Below, piece by piece: positions 7,829-16,716 of a stretch of DNA of 49,322 bases. Each line of letters opens with the position of its first letter. Position 1 is the stretch's first letter. Made by a program: the position numbers and the translations under genes. Below the pieces are notes generated by a model. It had not been told where the DNA came from and did no database searches. It saw only the letters and a list, made by a program, of their open reading frames with translations. The stretch spans positions 1-49,322 of the IMG/VR virus record IMGVR_UViG_3300032322_001359. The stretch is one strand, 5' to 3'. Source of the DNA: a virus.

Positions 7829-9505
7829 ATGAATCGAAAGGAGATCCGCGAGGCGATCTTCGACGAGGCGGACTGGGCCCCGGACGAATCTTCTGAAGCC
7901 GTCACGAGAGTGAACGGCTTCATCAACCGCGCCTACATCCAGGTCGCGATGGAGGCGCCGTTCCTCGTGTTCGAGCAGACGCAGCGCCTGTTCACGCAGG
8001 CTGACGCCCTCCCTGCTGGCGACAGCGACACCATCCAGATGGTCACTCCTGACCCGGACCACATCGTTGCGGTCCAGAACCCGTGGGTGTTCCGAACGAC
8101 GCTCGAGGTCGGCGATGCTGCCGCCACGGTGTGGGCTGTCGACCGGTCGTGGGATGGCCGCAAGATCGAGATCATCGACGACGACGGCGTCAGGCACCAG
8201 AACACCATCCAGAGCATCTGGAACCAGACCGTCGACGGGAACGAGTACACGTACATCTCGCTCCAGAACCCGTGGCCGTCGAGCGTCTACGGCGCCGGCC
8301 CCTTCGCCTGGCGAGTGTACACCCCTGACTACTACCTCCCGGACAACATCATCGAGGTCCGCAACGCGCGCGTCCGATCGCCGGACGCCCCGTGGGACGA
8401 CATCGAGTTGATCGACCAGGCGGAGGCCTCTCGCCGTGGCATGACAGACGACGACGGTGACAGCGGCGGTGGCATCCCCCAGTTCATGCACAGGCGGGAC
8501 CACTTCCAGCTTCCGTCCATCAACACGGCGCCAGAATCGGTCGTGAACAGCCTGTACACCAGCAACGAACTGTACGAGTGGGTTGGTCCCGAGCCGGTCG
8601 GGGAGTTCGAGTACTGTGTCACGCTCGCGTGGGGCAAGCGAGACCACGTGCTCCAGTCTCCCGGGATCGCCCTCTGGTACGGCGGCAACGACGCCTACGA
8701 AGAGGACTCGGCTGAGTCTGCAACCCTTCCGACGGAATGGGCGAAGAACCGGATGCGTGAGCCGCTCTTCGAGAGCGCGCCATCGCCGGTCGTGGCCATC
8801 ACTGTCCCGGCTCCGGCCGAGACCGGAGACAAGGCCCCAGCCGTACTGCTTCGCGTTCCGAACATCGAGTACATGCTCGGCACGATGCTGACCGGAACCT
8901 CGAACTCTACTGCGTTCCGGCGCATCAGCACGTCTCACTCCGGGTGGCACGTTCGCATCTACCGCCGAAGGATCAGCGCGGACTTCACTAACTACTCGGA
9001 CTTCGAGACGAAGCTCGTCGGAGCAGCGGTTGCCGGCCTTCGGATGCTCGACATCCGCGACGACTTCTACCTGCTCGCCGAGATGCGCATCGACGAGTTC
9101 AACGCTGGCGTGTACATCGACAACGGTACTGTGCTTCCAGACCTTCGAAAGCCGCTTCGCGACATTCATGGATACGCCGGTATCAGGCTGTGGCCGGCTC
9201 CGGACGAGCGGTACGAGATCGAGCTTCGCACCGTCAGCCGCCCAGAGAAGCTCGCATCCGACCAGGACGTGCCACGGCTCCAACCAGATGCGATGCCGCT
9301 CCTCATCAACAAGGTGCTCGTCACGCTGTACAAGCACCTCAAGGACTTCCAGGCCGCCGCCTCCGCCGAGGCGGAGTACGAGCGCCAACTCAAGACCCTG
9401 AAGAACAGGTACGGCTCCCTGCGGCCCGGTACCCTGCCCCGCTACAGGACGCTTGCGCGCAGCACGAAGCAGCCTTACTACGTGATGACAATCCCCAGGA
9501 GATGA
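7829..9505 (+). CDS. Head-tail connector / adaptor-like structural protein (putative)
   Basis: The 558 aa protein begins with an MNRKEIREAIFDEADW helix, then VNGFINRAYIQVAMEAPFLV. This resembles the N-terminal helical pair of phage adaptor (gp4-type or DUF6682-like) proteins that sit under the portal. The middle is beta-rich. The C-terminal part (LLINKVLVTLYKHLKDF, then many Ala and Glu) returns to helix. It follows the capsid genes and precedes the tail nozzle candidate, as a connector would. The length is larger than a simple adaptor, so it may be a fusion with a tail-ring domain. Confidence 0.6.
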   Translation: MNRKEIREAIFDEADWAPDESSEAVTRVNGFINRAYIQVAMEAPFLVFEQTQRLFTQADALPAGDSDTIQMVTPDPDHIVAVQNPWVFRTTLEVGDAAATVWAVDRSWDGRKIEIIDDDGVRHQNTIQSIWNQTVDGNEYTYISLQNPWPSSVYGAGPFAWRVYTPDYYLPDNIIEVRNARVRSPDAPWDDIELIDQAEASRRGMTDDDGDSGGGIPQFMHRRDHFQLPSINTAPESVVNSLYTSNELYEWVGPEPVGEFEYCVTLAWGKRDHVLQSPGIALWYGGNDAYEEDSAESATLPTEWAKNRMREPLFESAPSPVVAITVPAPAETGDKAPAVLLRVPNIEYMLGTMLTGTSNSTAFRRISTSHSGWHVRIYRRRISADFTNYSDFETKLVGAAVAGLRMLDIRDDFYLLAEMRIDEFNAGVYIDNGTVLPDLRKPLRDIHGYAGIRLWPAPDERYEIELRTVSRPEKLASDQDVPRLQPDAMPLLINKVLVTLYKHLKDFQAAASAEAEYERQLKTLKNRYGSLRPGTLPRYRTLARSTKQPYYVMTIPRR

Positions 9506-9510
9506 TCCAG

Positions 9511-9819
9511 ATGCAGATCGACGACGAGGAACTCGTGGCCGGCGGGGTCTACGCGAAGAAGGAAGACCCGGAGGCGAAGCAGTCGCTGATGTCCACGTTC
9601 ATGAGGCGTGGCCCGTCCTCGATGGGGCTGCTCTTCACCGACGGGGGCCGAATCCCCGTCCGCAAGCATCGCGGCGGCATCGGCGACGTCGCGCATCAGT
9701 GGGATCTCATCGCTCGGCCGGTCCCGATCGAGATGTTCAAGACCCTCCTGAAGCTCGTCAGCCTCATCGACGACATCATCGAGATCGTCGAAGCGCACCG
9801 CAAGAAGAAGGGCAAGTGA
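9511..9819 (+). CDS. Small hypothetical structural-module protein
   Basis: This is a 102 aa basic protein. AGGAGA at 9497-9502 is spaced for the ATG at 9511, not for the ATG at 9502. It starts MQIDDEELVAGGVYAKKED and ends in an amphipathic helix with a Lys-rich tail (EIVEAHRKKKGK). Its stop overlaps the GTG start of the next gene. Function is unknown. Confidence 0.7.
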   Translation: MQIDDEELVAGGVYAKKEDPEAKQSLMSTFMRRGPSSMGLLFTDGGRIPVRKHRGGIGDVAHQWDLIARPVPIEMFKTLLKLVSLIDDIIEIVEAHRKKKGK

Positions 9820-12074
9820 GCACGAAGGCCAACACCTCGCAGTCCGGACCGTACCCGGTCGGGCCGACCTCCAATCGGCTCGTCAAGGGCGACGAAGTCT
9901 TCGAGTTCGTCGAGAACGCTGTCCGGTCAGAGGCTGGTGGTCTCACCAATGTGCCGATTCCAACTCCGTGGATTCACACCTCGGCTGGAGCGGTACCGAC
10001 CAACGGCACCGAGAACGTCACTGGTCCCGTGTACGGCGCGACGAAGGGCGTGTTCCACGCGATCGTCGGCGACCGTGACATCACCCTCCTCCACACCGGC
10101 GCAGAGGTGTGGAGCTTCGATGGGTGGCGCCGCGCGTGGCGGTGCATCATCGGGCCCTCTGGCTCGAGCCCCATCATCAACGCCCGCCTGCCGGACATCT
10201 CGGTCACTGAGTTCCCGACGCAGTTCGTCTCGACCCCGACCGGCGTCATCATCGTCCCGCAGGAAGCCAGGGCGTACTTCTTCGACGGCTCGAAGTGTCT
10301 CCAACTCGGCTACGACCGCGGTCCCGCTCCGCCCATCTCTCTCGGGCCGGAGTCGACCGAGGACCGCTGGGCTCAGCAGATCTCGACCATCCCGTGGATG
10401 GGTGTCAACGACGCCGGGTACGTGCTCGACGGGCTCGAGGGGCATGCCCCGAGCGAGATGTTCCCAGCGTTCCGATACGGCCGGATCGGTACCGTCTCCA
10501 CCCCCGGCAACGCCAACGCGCTCGCAACCGCTGGCGACGAGGACAGCGAGTCCCAGATCATGGGCTACCTCGAGCCAGGCCGCTGGACGTGGCGCTCGCA
10601 GTGGGTCGACGTCTTCGGAAATCTGAGCCCGTGGTCTCCGCCGAGCAACGAGGTGAAGGTCCAGCGCCAGCCGTCGATGAAGCTGGTCGACAACAGCCCA
10701 GGTCCGCCGGCCTACGTCCTCAAGTGGACCTCTCCCGACTGCGTGCAGAAGCAGTTCGCCATTGATGGGATCCAGCCCGGCCCGACCGGAACCATCGCGC
10801 GGAACGTCGCCAGGACCAAGGACCTGGTCAACAGCGGGACTGCGCGGCACTTCATCCTGCCGATCGACTCCTCCGTGAACGCCACCGCGTTCGCGTCCCT
10901 CCCGGACAACACCTCCGACCTGATCCCGGACAACATCCCCGACGCGTGGCTGCTGAACGAGGTGGTCGAGTACGACCCCGTTCCGGTCTTCCGGCTCATC
11001 GCCATCGCCTTCGGCAGGGCGTGGATCGCGAACTGGGATGGGGCTCGAGGCGCCATCAGGGCGTCGGAGGTCGGGCGATACGGCACCTTCCAGACCGACG
11101 GCCCGCTGTACTACCCCGACCCGTCTGGCGGCGAGGTCACCGGCCTGCACTCGACCAGCGCAGGCCTGCTGGTCTTCACCGAGACCGGTACCTTCCTGCT
11201 CAGCGATCCCAACGGGTTGCCACGCGACATCTCGAAGACGGTCGGGTGCGTCGCGCCGAGCAGCATCGTCACGATGCGGAACGGTGTCACGGTCTGGCTC
11301 GGCAGGGATGGGTTCTACGGATGGTCCGGGTCTGGCGAGCCGAACTTCCTGTGGGAAGACCACCGGAGGGACGCGCTCGAGATCAACTCCGCCTTCGCCA
11401 GGAAGGCGGTCGCGGTCTTCGACCCGGCCTCTGGCGAGTACAGGTGCTGGGTCGCCTGCAGGGGCTCGCAGGAGAACAACCGCTGCTGGACCTACGACGG
11501 GGTCGACTGGCACCACAGGACCGACCTGAGGGCCACCGGGGCCTGCGTCACCAAGGACCACCGGAAGTACGTCCTCACCTGCGGCGAGCGCGCCAGCGAC
11601 GGCCGGGACGGCGTATGGGTGCTCGACAAGGACGGTGAGCAGTCAACGATGACCATCCGCACTGGATGGGTCAGGAGCCAGCGGCTCGGCGAGAAGGCCT
11701 CCATCCGCCGCGGGTACCTGCTACTGAGGGAGACCGGCGTGCCGAACAACGCCGGGCAGAGGATCTCCGTCTCCGCCAGGACGAACTACAGGTCCGACGT
11801 CATCTCGACGACCTACGTGAACACGTACCCAGACGTGGCCCCAGTCGCCAGGCAGCAGCACGCGACCGGAGTGTACAGCCAGGACGGGACGTCGACGTGG
11901 GGCGACGGGAAGCCGTGGCGCGTCCGTCGCGTCTATCTCGCCAAGTTCGACCTCGACCTCCCGTCGTGCGACGTGTTCCAACTGGAGATCACCTGCGACA
12001 GGAGGTATGAGGTGCTCGGGCTCAGCTTCGAGGAGCAGAACCGGCCCACCAACGGCGCAGCGAACGTGAGGTGA
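9816..12074 (+). CDS. Tail nozzle / tail-stabilisation-like protein (putative)
   Basis: This 752 aa beta-rich protein starts at GTG 9816 inside the preceding stop (GTGA). Repeating segments of the type seen in beta-propeller nozzle proteins of short-tailed phages (P22 gp10-like) are visible: EVWSFDGWRRAWRCI, GTFLLSDPNGLPRD, VGCVAPSSIVTMRNG and WLGRDGFYGWSG. The pattern of VGC-AP followed by a dGfY motif is the strongest clue. It likely forms the tail tube or plug-holding ring below the connector. The assignment is from pattern memory, not alignment. Confidence 0.6.
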   Translation: MSTKANTSQSGPYPVGPTSNRLVKGDEVFEFVENAVRSEAGGLTNVPIPTPWIHTSAGAVPTNGTENVTGPVYGATKGVFHAIVGDRDITLLHTGAEVWSFDGWRRAWRCIIGPSGSSPIINARLPDISVTEFPTQFVSTPTGVIIVPQEARAYFFDGSKCLQLGYDRGPAPPISLGPESTEDRWAQQISTIPWMGVNDAGYVLDGLEGHAPSEMFPAFRYGRIGTVSTPGNANALATAGDEDSESQIMGYLEPGRWTWRSQWVDVFGNLSPWSPPSNEVKVQRQPSMKLVDNSPGPPAYVLKWTSPDCVQKQFAIDGIQPGPTGTIARNVARTKDLVNSGTARHFILPIDSSVNATAFASLPDNTSDLIPDNIPDAWLLNEVVEYDPVPVFRLIAIAFGRAWIANWDGARGAIRASEVGRYGTFQTDGPLYYPDPSGGEVTGLHSTSAGLLVFTETGTFLLSDPNGLPRDISKTVGCVAPSSIVTMRNGVTVWLGRDGFYGWSGSGEPNFLWEDHRRDALEINSAFARKAVAVFDPASGEYRCWVACRGSQENNRCWTYDGVDWHHRTDLRATGACVTKDHRKYVLTCGERASDGRDGVWVLDKDGEQSTMTIRTGWVRSQRLGEKASIRRGYLLLRETGVPNNAGQRISVSARTNYRSDVISTTYVNTYPDVAPVARQQHATGVYSQDGTSTWGDGKPWRVRRVYLAKFDLDLPSCDVFQLEITCDRRYEVLGLSFEEQNRPTNGAANVR

Positions 12075-12077
12075 GGC

Positions 12078-12752
12078 ATGTCCTGGGTCATCGTTCCGAA
12101 GAGGATCGCGAACACGTACCTGCTCGACGTCGACGAGATCAACGACGTGCTTGGCGTGTTCAGCAACGAACTCGTGAAGCTGAACGAGCACAACTGGACC
12201 GATGGCGCGTTCGAGGACATCGTCGTCAATGACCTCGCCGCGCCAAGCTTCGCGATCACATGTCACCAGGACATCAACGAGCGAGAGTGGACCTCTCCAG
12301 GCTCCACTGGCGTCGCCATTCCGCAGGCCACCCGTTGGTCGGCAGTGCCTGGGACGAGCATCGCGTTCCAGTCTTCTGGCGGAAAGGCGCTCGTCATCTA
12401 CTCCTTCCAACTCGGCACCGGTACGTACGCCCAGGACCAGTCCGGTCTCAACTTCTGCATCGAGGTCGACGGAACCCCGATGCTCAACGCGCTGCTCGGC
12501 ACCGGCGATCACCAGAACGACGACATCGACAAGGGTGTGAACGTCGTGTACGGCGGCGGTGGCGTCACCGGTACCTACGGCTCGAGCCCGAGCTTCAAGT
12601 CGCGCGCGATGCCGATCAGGGTGCAAGCCATCGTTCAGCTTCCGCCTGGTCGCCGCGTGGTGAGGCTGCTTGCACGAAACCTCTTCACCGATGACACTGC
12701 GTACCAGTTCATCTGCAACTGCGAAGGCATCGTCATCGATGCTTGGGCGTGA
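12078..12752 (+). CDS. Hypothetical virion protein
   Basis: This 224 aa protein begins MSWVIVPKRIANTYLLDVDE, and AGGTGAGGC precedes the start. The N-terminal third is helical (EINDVLGVFSNELVKLNEHN). The rest is beta-rich with Gly/Thr, ending in VRLLARNLF. This looks like a tail-attached protein with an N-terminal anchor and a beta domain. It sits in an unbroken run of structural genes. No family recognised. Confidence 0.75.
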   Translation: MSWVIVPKRIANTYLLDVDEINDVLGVFSNELVKLNEHNWTDGAFEDIVVNDLAAPSFAITCHQDINEREWTSPGSTGVAIPQATRWSAVPGTSIAFQSSGGKALVIYSFQLGTGTYAQDQSGLNFCIEVDGTPMLNALLGTGDHQNDDIDKGVNVVYGGGGVTGTYGSSPSFKSRAMPIRVQAIVQLPPGRRVVRLLARNLFTDDTAYQFICNCEGIVIDAWA

Positions 12753-12754
12753 AC

Positions 12755-13537
12755 ATGGCCTGGAACAACGTTTACTTCACCGACGGAAAGCTCGCTGACG
12801 ACTCACTGTTCGACAGGTTCGCTGATGGTGAGACTGCCATCAACAACCTGGACGAACAGTCGACGCAGCGCGCAGCGTTCAACGAAGACCACGCTGCCAC
12901 CGTGGTTGGCGGCCTGTACGGTGCGTCGTCTCTCTTCATCTCTGCAGACACTGGGGACCACAAGTACAGCCGCGCCGTGTTCACCGGCGCCAGCATGACC
13001 TACCCCGGGTGGGATAACGACAGCGTCAACGAGACAGGCATCGCGACCCAGCCCGCGTGGGTTGTCATCGGCCACGCGTCGGCGACCAGCGTCGAGGGGT
13101 ACTCGTCCGGACTCGCCAAGATCGCCTTCACCACCGGCGACGGTGTCCCGCTCGAGGCGGATGGGGCCATCCAGGGCGTGCTGGTCCTGTTCAACTGCGA
13201 GATCATCGACGCATCCGACGACTCCGACCTGGAGATTGCGTTCTGCATCCAGGCCAGAATCGGCACCTCCTGGCGCACGCTGGCCCACACTGAGCGAGCG
13301 GTCCGGCTCGAGAACCACAAGGTCGACCTGTCCAGCACGACCGAACTCGTCCTACTTGACGTCCCCATCGCTACGCTCATCTCGTACGACGTGTACCAGG
13401 CCGAGCCGGTGAGCGTCGGCTCTGGGCTGCGTGGGGTTCGTGCCTGTGTGTCGCTGAGGGGCGGCACTGGCACCTCCTGGGTTACGCTCGGGAGATGGAA
13501 TCTGTCCGCCATCCCGCTTCGGTGTGAGGCCCCCTGA
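12755..13537 (+). CDS. Hypothetical virion protein
   Basis: This is a 260 aa beta-rich protein. The ATG at 12755 (MAWNNVYFTDGKL) is chosen. A GTG at 12749, two codons upstream in the same frame, overlaps the previous stop as GTGA and could be used instead. The N-terminal part (LFDRFADGETAINNLDEQ) is likely helical, as in the preceding gene, and the remainder is beta-rich. Its end overlaps the next start (TGATG). It is a probable tail component by position. Confidence 0.73.
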   Translation: MAWNNVYFTDGKLADDSLFDRFADGETAINNLDEQSTQRAAFNEDHAATVVGGLYGASSLFISADTGDHKYSRAVFTGASMTYPGWDNDSVNETGIATQPAWVVIGHASATSVEGYSSGLAKIAFTTGDGVPLEADGAIQGVLVLFNCEIIDASDDSDLEIAFCIQARIGTSWRTLAHTERAVRLENHKVDLSSTTELVLLDVPIATLISYDVYQAEPVSVGSGLRGVRACVSLRGGTGTSWVTLGRWNLSAIPLRCEAP

Positions 13538-14223
13538 TGCCAGTCCTCAACCTACCCATCATCCCAGTCGATGGAGACAACCGGGACGCTGTCGTGGTTC
13601 GCGGGCTGCTGCACGATGAGGCCGCTCCAGAGGACTCGCTGAGCATCGTCAACGGGCTCCTGGACTACGAGAACATCGATGCCGGATGGATCGTCGGGAA
13701 GGAGCACACGCAGCGCGGCTCGTCCGTTGACATGTTCTCCGCGTCCCGCACCGCCAACATGGACTGGTCGTGGAGAATCTTCGGCACGAATCAGACCGGA
13801 GACTACGACGATGCGTCGTACGGAGACAACATCATCAACTCCGGGCTGTCCCGCCCCATCCCCGGCGCCTGCAGGGAGTTCCACTCGAAGTGGCCTGGGT
13901 ACGCCATCGTGATGTGGAGCGTGTTCTGGGCGTCCGACAACGGCTCGAGGGCGGCCGATGACGACGGGTACCTGACCAGCATCGCGTTGGTCGCCAACGG
14001 TGCCTACGTCGACTCTCAACTCAGGCACTCCGGGATGTGCGTCGACGCTGGCGACGCCAAGTTCTACGAGCGCGCTAGGGTCTGGAGCGGTCACGCCGTG
14101 GTTCCAATCACCGCCGGATTCAACTCCGTCGGCCTGCAGATCATCGGCGACAACAGGATCAGGTTGACCAGGACGTGGGCATCGAATATCCAAGTCGTAG
14201 CACTCAAGTACCCAGGCGGATGA
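13537..14223 (+). CDS. Hypothetical virion protein
   Basis: This is a 228 aa protein starting MPVLNLPIIPVDGDNRDAVV, coupled to the previous gene by TGATG. Its composition (Gly, Asp, Trp, Ser) suggests a beta-sandwich tail or head accessory protein. It has no recognised family and no membrane segment. Confidence 0.75.
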   Translation: MPVLNLPIIPVDGDNRDAVVVRGLLHDEAAPEDSLSIVNGLLDYENIDAGWIVGKEHTQRGSSVDMFSASRTANMDWSWRIFGTNQTGDYDDASYGDNIINSGLSRPIPGACREFHSKWPGYAIVMWSVFWASDNGSRAADDDGYLTSIALVANGAYVDSQLRHSGMCVDAGDAKFYERARVWSGHAVVPITAGFNSVGLQIIGDNRIRLTRTWASNIQVVALKYPGG

Positions 14224-14224
14224 C

Positions 14225-14488
14225 ATGGACATCAATGCAATCTTCCAGCAGAGGTACGGCTTCGTCCCGCCGGAGTTCGAGTCCGGAGCCCTGGTGAAGT
14301 CCCTCACCGATCAGTCCCTCGCTGGCCAGCCCGGCGCTGCCGCCGCCAGGATGGACTTCTCTGGGCTCGAGGAGGCCTCCGGCCAGCTGAAGTCGAAGCT
14401 CAAGAAGACGCCCACGGGTGACCCGAAGACGACCGACATCGACGCATCGGGTGGTACGATGACGACCAACACTTCTGGCGTCGTGTGA
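14225..14488 (+). CDS. Small hypothetical protein
   Basis: This is an 87 aa protein starting MDINAIFQQRYGFVPPEFE, one base after the previous stop. The polar, Ser/Gly/Thr-rich C-terminus (ASGGTMTTNTSGVV) is probably disordered. It is the first of a block of helical or disordered proteins (14.2-22.6 kb) that could be internal virion proteins. Confidence 0.7.
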   Translation: MDINAIFQQRYGFVPPEFESGALVKSLTDQSLAGQPGAAAARMDFSGLEEASGQLKSKLKKTPTGDPKTTDIDASGGTMTTNTSGVV

Positions 14489-14496
14489 GGTGATAG

Positions 14497-15018
14497 ATGT
14501 CGAAGGCAACTGACGCTCTTGTCTGGTCCGCGCGAAACCTGAATACCCCAGGCCTGATCTATCAGGCGGCCGATGGCAGGAAGGATAACCTTCGCCCCGT
14601 CAAGACCTACAAGGACATGCTGAAGCAGGACATCAACACGCTTCAGTCCGATCCGTCGAAGTTCGGAATGACCGAGGCCCAGCGCAGGCAGATGCTCGGT
14701 GAGGCCCAGCAGGCTGACGCCGCGCAGCGGCAGGCGCAGGTGCAATCGCTCGGTCAGCAGGCGCTGGCTGGCGGGCCCATCGCGCAGCAGCAGCTGCAGC
14801 AGGCCGCGAAGACTGCCGCGAGCGAGGGCGGGGAGGCTGCGGCGCAGGCGTCCGCCGACATTTCGAAGCTCAACCAGCGGATGATCGAGCAGCGCAAGCA
14901 GCAGATCTGGTCGGACCTCGATGCGGCCCGCCAGCGGTCGCGTGAAGACGTCCGGTTCTGGACGCAGTTCGGACTCGACTCCGCCGCCGCCGTTGGCTCT
15001 GTCGCCATGGGCATCTGA
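14497..15018 (+). CDS. Gln/Ala-rich coiled-coil protein (internal virion candidate)
   Basis: This is a 173 aa protein. Residues 60-145 are dominated by Gln, Ala, Arg and Glu, and would form long amphipathic helices (AQRRQMLGEAQQADAAQRQA). The C-terminus is hydrophobic (LDSAAAVGSVAMGI). Small helical, Ala-rich proteins encoded just before large virion proteins are often ejected with the DNA in short-tailed phages. That role is inferred from context. Confidence 0.7.
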   Translation: MSKATDALVWSARNLNTPGLIYQAADGRKDNLRPVKTYKDMLKQDINTLQSDPSKFGMTEAQRRQMLGEAQQADAAQRQAQVQSLGQQALAGGPIAQQQLQQAAKTAASEGGEAAAQASADISKLNQRMIEQRKQQIWSDLDAARQRSREDVRFWTQFGLDSAAAVGSVAMGI

Positions 15019-15048
15019 GTGATAGGCTTTCGCTTGTAGAGGTGCGTC

Positions 15049-16716
15049 TTGGCCGAGCCGACCGATCTTTCCTCCAGGATGCTGGACAAGTTCAAGGAAT
15101 ACCGCCGCATCAAGGGCGACACCTACAAGAGTGCCGCTGCTGCGCTGCCGATTGCGATGCAGGCGGCCCGCGCTGGCGCATCCCCGTGGGCGGCGGCTCA
15201 GGCGGTGATGAACCCGAAGCGCGCCCAGGGCCCGAACCAGATCGACATCGTCACCGCGAAGCAGTCCATCCTCAACGACCTCGCCGAGATGCGGGAGAAG
15301 GATCTCGATCGGAAGGCAGCCCGCGACGCCGGAAAGCTCGATGCCGCCACCGAACTCGCCGGCAAGCTCGCCCCTGGCGGAAGCGCGTGGGAGAAGGCCC
15401 TGGAGCGAGCTGTCGAACTCGCCAAGGCTCAGGGACAGACGAGCCAGGCTGACGCGGCCAACCTCCGGAACGCCGTCGCCGAGCACAAGAAGCAGATCCT
15501 CTCCGCGACCATCAACGCAATCTCCGGAGATGGTGGCACTGGCGGTGGCGCTGGCGGTGGCGCCGCTTCCGTCGCAGAACTCGGGTGGGAGGAGGTCCTC
15601 AAGCTGAATGCAAACTCCTCCGAGTACTACCAGCGGGCACTGGCCGTTCTTGGCCAAGCCCGGTCCACAAAGCAGAAGGCTGGCGTCCTGGTTGCGCTCT
15701 CCGCCGCCGACCCAATCGCGTGGAAGAGGGGGCTCGAGGATGCTGTCTCGAAGAACGTTTCCGGCGCGAGTGACATTCTGACCCTGTGGAACCAGACGGA
15801 AGCAGACCAGAAGGTCATCCAGCAGGAAACGCTTAACGCCATCGAGGCCGCCGAAGGCGATGGTGGAACCGTGGAAATCCTCCAGAGCATCAGTGGCGGG
15901 ACCCCTGGCGCCAAGAAGGTGGTGGAGATGGCGCAGGAGTTCATGAAGCTCTACGATGCCGCTCAGAAGGGGGTTCCCGCAGAGGACCTCGACCAGAAGA
16001 TCGGGAAGATCATCGGCGTCGCCAACGGGCTCGACCCTGAGTCCGAGGATCCGGCGGTGAAGGAGAAGTTCGACCAGCTACTTACTCAGCTGGATCAGCC
16101 TGACGAGGCGCTTCCGCCGAACATGCGTGAGGCGAAGGACCGCATCAAGAAGGATCCCGAGTTCCTTCGGTGGATGCAGCGGAACGGCTACACCGACGCC
16201 GATGCCGCGTTCCGCGAGTTCCGGAAGCGGTCGAACGACCAGATCTACGCCAACAAGCTGCACACCAAGAAGGTCATCGCCGCCCAGCGACAGGCTCAGG
16301 GCCTGACTCCAGTCGAGCCCGGCGAGCCACCGTCCGCCACTCCGGCTGACACGGGAACCTCCGGCATGGGAGACGCGACCACACGGGGCCGTGATGAGGT
16401 CGTCGCGAAGGCCGAAGAGCAGATCAGTGCTGCAGAGAGGGCTGGCGCCATGAAGGCGGTCGGCGGCATCAGTGGCATCCCTGAAGCGCCTCCTGCTCCG
16501 CCGCCATCGGACACCCCCGCCAAGCCCCCTGCTACGGCTGTCGGGATTGGACCTGCTGCGTACCAGGTGAGTCACGCCATCACGCATCCGTTCACCAAGC
16601 TCAACAGCCTGGGCTCCGAGCTTGCGGCCAGGATCCGCGACAGGGCGAAGAAGCGTCAGGATGAGGAAGGGGTTACCGAGTTGGAGCCGGAGGAAGTGGA
16701 TGGCGTCCCTCAGTGA
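15049..16716 (+). CDS. Putative internal virion / ejection protein
   Basis: This is a 555 aa protein. TTG at 15049 is chosen because AGAGGTG at 15037-15043 lies just upstream and no better start follows. It is rich in Ala, Lys, Glu and Asp and predicted mostly helical, with a Gly-rich hinge near residue 165 (GDGGTGGGAGGGAASV). A Pro-rich linker lies near residues 485-500. No enzyme motif was seen. It overlaps the next, giant gene by 17 bp, suggesting coupled synthesis and possibly a shared complex. Confidence 0.68.
   Translation: MAEPTDLSSRMLDKFKEYRRIKGDTYKSAAAALPIAMQAARAGASPWAAAQAVMNPKRAQGPNQIDIVTAKQSILNDLAEMREKDLDRKAARDAGKLDAATELAGKLAPGGSAWEKALERAVELAKAQGQTSQADAANLRNAVAEHKKQILSATINAISGDGGTGGGAGGGAASVAELGWEEVLKLNANSSEYYQRALAVLGQARSTKQKAGVLVALSAADPIAWKRGLEDAVSKNVSGASDILTLWNQTEADQKVIQQETLNAIEAAEGDGGTVEILQSISGGTPGAKKVVEMAQEFMKLYDAAQKGVPAEDLDQKIGKIIGVANGLDPESEDPAVKEKFDQLLTQLDQPDEALPPNMREAKDRIKKDPEFLRWMQRNGYTDADAAFREFRKRSNDQIYANKLHTKKVIAAQRQAQGLTPVEPGEPPSATPADTGTSGMGDATTRGRDEVVAKAEEQISAAERAGAMKAVGGISGIPEAPPAPPPSDTPAKPPATAVGIGPAAYQVSHAITHPFTKLNSLGSELAARIRDRAKKRQDEEGVTELEPEEVDGVPQ

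Noticed and set aside
5942-9388. Antisense frame of 1148 aa over capsid and connector genes
   Set aside because: Same reason: shadow of strongly codon-biased genes, low-complexity Val/Arg/Leu composition.
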